Shown here one piece after another: positions 23,961-26,055 of a stretch of DNA of 26,055 nt. Both the position numbers and the translations under genes were made by a program. The notes under the pieces were generated by a model. It had not been told where the DNA came from, did not search any database, and was given only the letters and a program-made list of their open reading frames with translations. Source of the stretch: an uncultured Azospirillum sp. (GTDB lineage: Bacteria; Pseudomonadota; Alphaproteobacteria; RF32; CAG-239). Each line of letters begins with the position of its first letter. The stretch's first letter is position 1. The DNA lies in NCBI GenBank assembly GCA_902489675.1, contig CABUAP010000003.1:1-26055 (forward strand). Reading direction: 5' to 3'.

Positions 23961-25670
23961 ATGGAAAATCTCGACCGCACGGCAAAATTAAACCGCTTTG
24001 CCGCCCTTTGCGCCAACCAAGGAAGCTTCACTCTCAGCCCGGTTTCAACCGATGCCTCAAGCCGCAAATATTACCGCATTCGATTTGCCGACGACAACCG
24101 GGCAATTATCATGGACGACGAAGACTGTCGGTGCCGCACGTTTGAGTTTGTCGAGCTGTCGGTTTTTCTCCGCGCCCGCGGCGTCTATGTTCCCGAGGTA
24201 AAGGCCAAGGATATGGAAAACGGCTTTCTGTTGCTGGAAGATCTGGGCGATGATACCATCACCAAACGACTGACTGCAGATAACGAAGCCGAACTCTACC
24301 GACTGGCCGGCAAGGCCATTGCCAAAGTGGCCGCCATCCGCGAACGCCCTCAATGCACAAACGAACTTTCCCGCCGTCGGCTGCTTGACGATCTGCGCCT
24401 GTTTACCGACTGGTATTTCCCGATGGCAACCGGCCGCCCGCTGCCCGAACAAGCCGCAGCGGAATTTTTCACGCTCGCCGAACAACTGGCGGAACTGGCC
24501 TATCGCGTACCCAGCCGGCTGGTGCTGTGGGACTATCATATCGATAACATCATGTTGCCGCCGGGTTCAAAAGAATGCGCGATTATCGATTTTCAAGACG
24601 CCATGTGGGGGCCGCTGACCTATGATGTCATGAGTCTGTTGGCTGCCGACCGCCGTCCGCCCTCAAAACAAATTATCGAACAAGTCAAAGACGATTTTTT
24701 CAACACCCTTGAAAATATCCGCCGCGAAGATTTTGAAGATTCTTTTGCTTTTCTGTCGCTGTTCCGCCATTTGCGGGTATTGGGACGTTTTACCACCCTC
24801 TCGATGGTCAACGGCAAAACACGTTATTTAAACTACATTCCCCAGATGTGGCAAATGCTGGAACAGATCCTTGAATATCCCAAATTGGCCGCAATCAAAA
24901 ACTGGCTCAACACCTATCTGCCGGCAAGCTTTAGGCAGGCGCCTACGCGCAAACCGTTCACACAGGCAATGGTGCTGGCGGCCGGACGCGGCACCAGAAT
25001 GGGTAGCCTCACCGACCGCTTGCCCAAACCATTGGTAGAAGTCGGCAACAAGGCGCTGATCGATTATAATTTTGACCGCCTGACCGAAATCGGCATCAAA
25101 AACGCGGTTGTCAATCTTTGTTACAAAGGAGAAATGATTCACAAGCACCTGATAACCCGCCATCCGGACTTTAACCTCGTTTTTTCGGAAGAAGCCGAAG
25201 CGCTCGAAACCGGCGGCGGGGTCAAAAAAGCGCTGCCGCTGCTGACTGATCCCGCTTTCTTCGTTTTCAACAGCGACGTCTTTTTTATTGACCGCGGCTA
25301 CAAACCGGTGTTGTGGCGGATGATGGATGCCTGGGACGAACAAAAATATGACATTTTGCTGCTGTTGCAAGACCTAAAAGATATTTGCGGCGACAAAGGG
25401 ATCGGCGACTATCGTATCGGCACCGACGGCAAAATCGAACGCAATGCGGCCAAAACCGCCGGCTATCCCTATATGTTCGGCGGCATTTCCATTGTCAACC
25501 GCAAAATTTTTACCGACGAATCCCGCGAAAAATTCTCCCTGCGCGATTTGTTTGATCTCGCGCAAAGCCGCGGCCGCCTTGGTTTTGTCCTCAATGATGC
25601 CGACTTCTTTCATGTCGGCACACCCGAGGCTTTGCAAGCGGCCGAAATAAAAATTAACCAACAAAAATAA
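23961..25670 (+). CDS. fused AmgK-MurU: MurNAc/GlcNAc kinase plus MurNAc-1-phosphate uridylyltransferase
   Basis: The 569-aa protein joins two enzymes of the MurU peptidoglycan-recycling pathway. Residues 1-325 are an AmgK-like aminoglycoside-phosphotransferase-fold kinase: STDASSRKYYRI at 29-40, VLWDYHIDNIML at 188-199 (catalytic Asp191, Asn196) and IIDFQDAMWGPLTYD at 208-222 (metal Asp210). It makes MurNAc-1-phosphate. Residues 335-569 are a MurU-like nucleotidyltransferase: AMVLAAGRGTRMGSLT at 336-351, PKPLVEVG at 355-362, EALETGGGVKKALP at 413-426, FNSDVFF at 436-442 and HVGTPEALQAAE at 551-562. It makes UDP-MurNAc. A TPTRKPF-like linker near 327-333 joins them. AGGAG lies 8 nt before the ATG. 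It precedes the tRNA-tuf cluster. Confidence 0.92.
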   Translation: MENLDRTAKLNRFAALCANQGSFTLSPVSTDASSRKYYRIRFADDNRAIIMDDEDCRCRTFEFVELSVFLRARGVYVPEVKAKDMENGFLLLEDLGDDTITKRLTADNEAELYRLAGKAIAKVAAIRERPQCTNELSRRRLLDDLRLFTDWYFPMATGRPLPEQAAAEFFTLAEQLAELAYRVPSRLVLWDYHIDNIMLPPGSKECAIIDFQDAMWGPLTYDVMSLLAADRRPPSKQIIEQVKDDFFNTLENIRREDFEDSFAFLSLFRHLRVLGRFTTLSMVNGKTRYLNYIPQMWQMLEQILEYPKLAAIKNWLNTYLPASFRQAPTRKPFTQAMVLAAGRGTRMGSLTDRLPKPLVEVGNKALIDYNFDRLTEIGIKNAVVNLCYKGEMIHKHLITRHPDFNLVFSEEAEALETGGGVKKALPLLTDPAFFVFNSDVFFIDRGYKPVLWRMMDAWDEQKYDILLLLQDLKDICGDKGIGDYRIGTDGKIERNAAKTAGYPYMFGGISIVNRKIFTDESREKFSLRDLFDLAQSRGRLGFVLNDADFFHVGTPEALQAAEIKINQQK

Positions 25671-25678
25671 AAAAGGTA

Positions 25679-25707
25679 TTGACAACTTGAACAAAATGCT
25701 ATTATTT
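25679..25707 (+). promoter_or_regulatory. promoter of the tRNA-Tyr/tRNA-Gly/tuf cluster
   Basis: A perfect TTGACA (25679-25684) lies 8 bp after the amgK-murU stop. The -10 is either TTATTT at 25702 (17-nt spacer) or TATTAT at 25700 (15-nt spacer). The leader to tRNA-Tyr would be about 55 nt. Confidence 0.6.
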
Positions 25708-25764
25708 GCAAGAATGAAATTTGCAAAAGGAAGTCAGTTCCTTTCCCTCAGTCGGAATTTCTAT

Positions 25765-25850
25765 GGAGGGGTGGCAGAGCGGTCAAATGCAACGGACTGT
25801 AAATCCGTCGACTTTAGTCTACGAAAGTTCGAATCTTTCCCCCTCCACCA
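25765..25850 (+). tRNA. tRNA-Tyr (GTA)
   Basis: The acceptor stem GGAGGGG pairs perfectly with CCCCTCC, followed by A and an encoded CCA. The anticodon arm reads ACGGA-CTGTAAA-TCCGT with anticodon GTA. A long variable arm (around CGACTTTAGTCTACG) gives the 86-nt class II structure expected of bacterial tRNA-Tyr. The T arm GAAAG-TTCGAAT-CTTTC is intact. Confidence 0.97.
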
Positions 25851-25889
25851 TTTTTAATTCGACGGGCTTGATGCAAAAACATTTTTTGC

Positions 25890-25963
25890 GCGGGTGTAGC
25901 TCAATGGTAGAGCAGAAGCCTTCCAAGCTTATGACGGGGGTTCGATTCCCCTCACCCGCTCCA
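25890..25963 (+). tRNA. tRNA-Gly (TCC)
   Basis: The acceptor GCGGGTG pairs with CACCCGC, then discriminator T and encoded CCA. The D arm is GCTC-AATGGTA-GAGC, the anticodon loop is CTTCCAA (TCC), and the T arm is GGGGG-TTCGATT-CCCCT. The 74-nt gene follows tRNA-Tyr by 39 nt. The order Tyr-Gly-tuf is shared with the tyrU-glyT-tufB operon of E. coli. Confidence 0.97.
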
Positions 25964-26014
25964 AATTTTTGATCAAGATTTTGGTTTTAACAACACAAAC
26001 AGGAAGACAGATAG

Positions 26015-26055
26015 ATGGCAAAAGAGAAATTTGAAAGAAGCAAGCCGCACTGCAA
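26015..26055 (+). CDS. tuf: elongation factor Tu, 5' end (truncated by window)
   Basis: The frame from ATG 26015 reads MAKEKFERSKPHC, the start of EF-Tu, which carries aminoacyl-tRNA to the ribosome. AGGAAG lies 8 nt upstream. The usual next residues (N-I-G-T-I-G-H-V-D) lie outside the window. Its place after tRNA-Tyr and tRNA-Gly fits the conserved tRNA-tuf arrangement, with possible co-transcription because no terminator is visible between them. Only 13 full codons are present, but the match is distinctive. Confidence 0.92.
   Translation, partial: MAKEKFERSKPHC

Noticed and set aside
25851..25889. Inverted repeat GCAAAAA/TTTTTTGC between the two tRNAs
   Set aside because: It is short, AT-only in the core and runs into the first base-pairs of tRNA-Gly; a terminator there would cut off tRNA-Gly and tuf.

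Overview
The window looks like a piece of an alphaproteobacterial chromosome. The best lineage markers are a GapR/DUF2312 gene, a three-subunit PntAA-PntAB-PntB transhydrogenase, a YcgN (UPF0260) protein and an AmgK/MurU cell-wall recycling pathway. GC content is moderate, with AT-rich intergenic gaps. Genes are tightly packed, with many 0-10 nt junctions and several overlapping convergent stops. I suspect an uncultured, possibly host- or gut-associated lineage, but the sequence alone does not prove this. I see no phage, insertion sequence, CRISPR array or recognisable defence system.

Layout, left to right. 1-2500, minus strand: the first codons of a gene that leaves the window, two tandem paralogous secreted four-cysteine proteins, an unrecognised 156-aa protein with its own terminator, and an N-formylglutamate-amidohydrolase-like protein. 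2540-6190, plus strand: a DnaA-box cluster, dnaB, ycgN, a YgjP-like zinc peptidase and a Bax-inhibitor-1 family membrane protein, closed by a terminator. 6220-9150: pyruvate kinase (minus), gapR (plus) and a two-gene chromate-transporter-family pair (minus). 9234-11887: pntAA-pntAB-pntB (plus). 11896-13039, minus: a TetR-family regulator followed by a small membrane protein with an HExxH motif; a clear palindromic operator overlaps the tetR promoter. 13137-16302, plus: a secreted protein of unknown function, a MurC/Mpl-like ligase and an LD-carboxypeptidase. 16285-17395: a second HExxH membrane protein (minus) and a very acidic 100-aa protein (plus). 17408-23872, minus: one compact five-gene run of HAD phosphatase, rlmB, ABC ATPase, a 1151-aa fusion of ABC-2 permease, GldG and DUF4340, and a cation-diffusion-facilitator transporter. 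23961-26055, plus: a fused AmgK-MurU enzyme, tRNA-Tyr, tRNA-Gly and the start of tuf.

Two themes connect the genes. The first is peptidoglycan recycling: the LD-carboxypeptidase trims recovered muropeptides, the Mpl/MurC-like ligase may rejoin peptide to UDP-MurNAc, and the AmgK-MurU fusion would turn MurNAc into UDP-MurNAc. The second is envelope biology more broadly: a GldA/F/G-type exporter, two putative intramembrane metalloproteases (one under a TetR regulator), secreted small proteins and a BI-1 protein. The most unusual objects are the permease-GldG-DUF4340 fusion, the AmgK-MurU fusion, the TetR plus membrane-protease unit, and a PntAA subunit that appears to lack conserved pieces.
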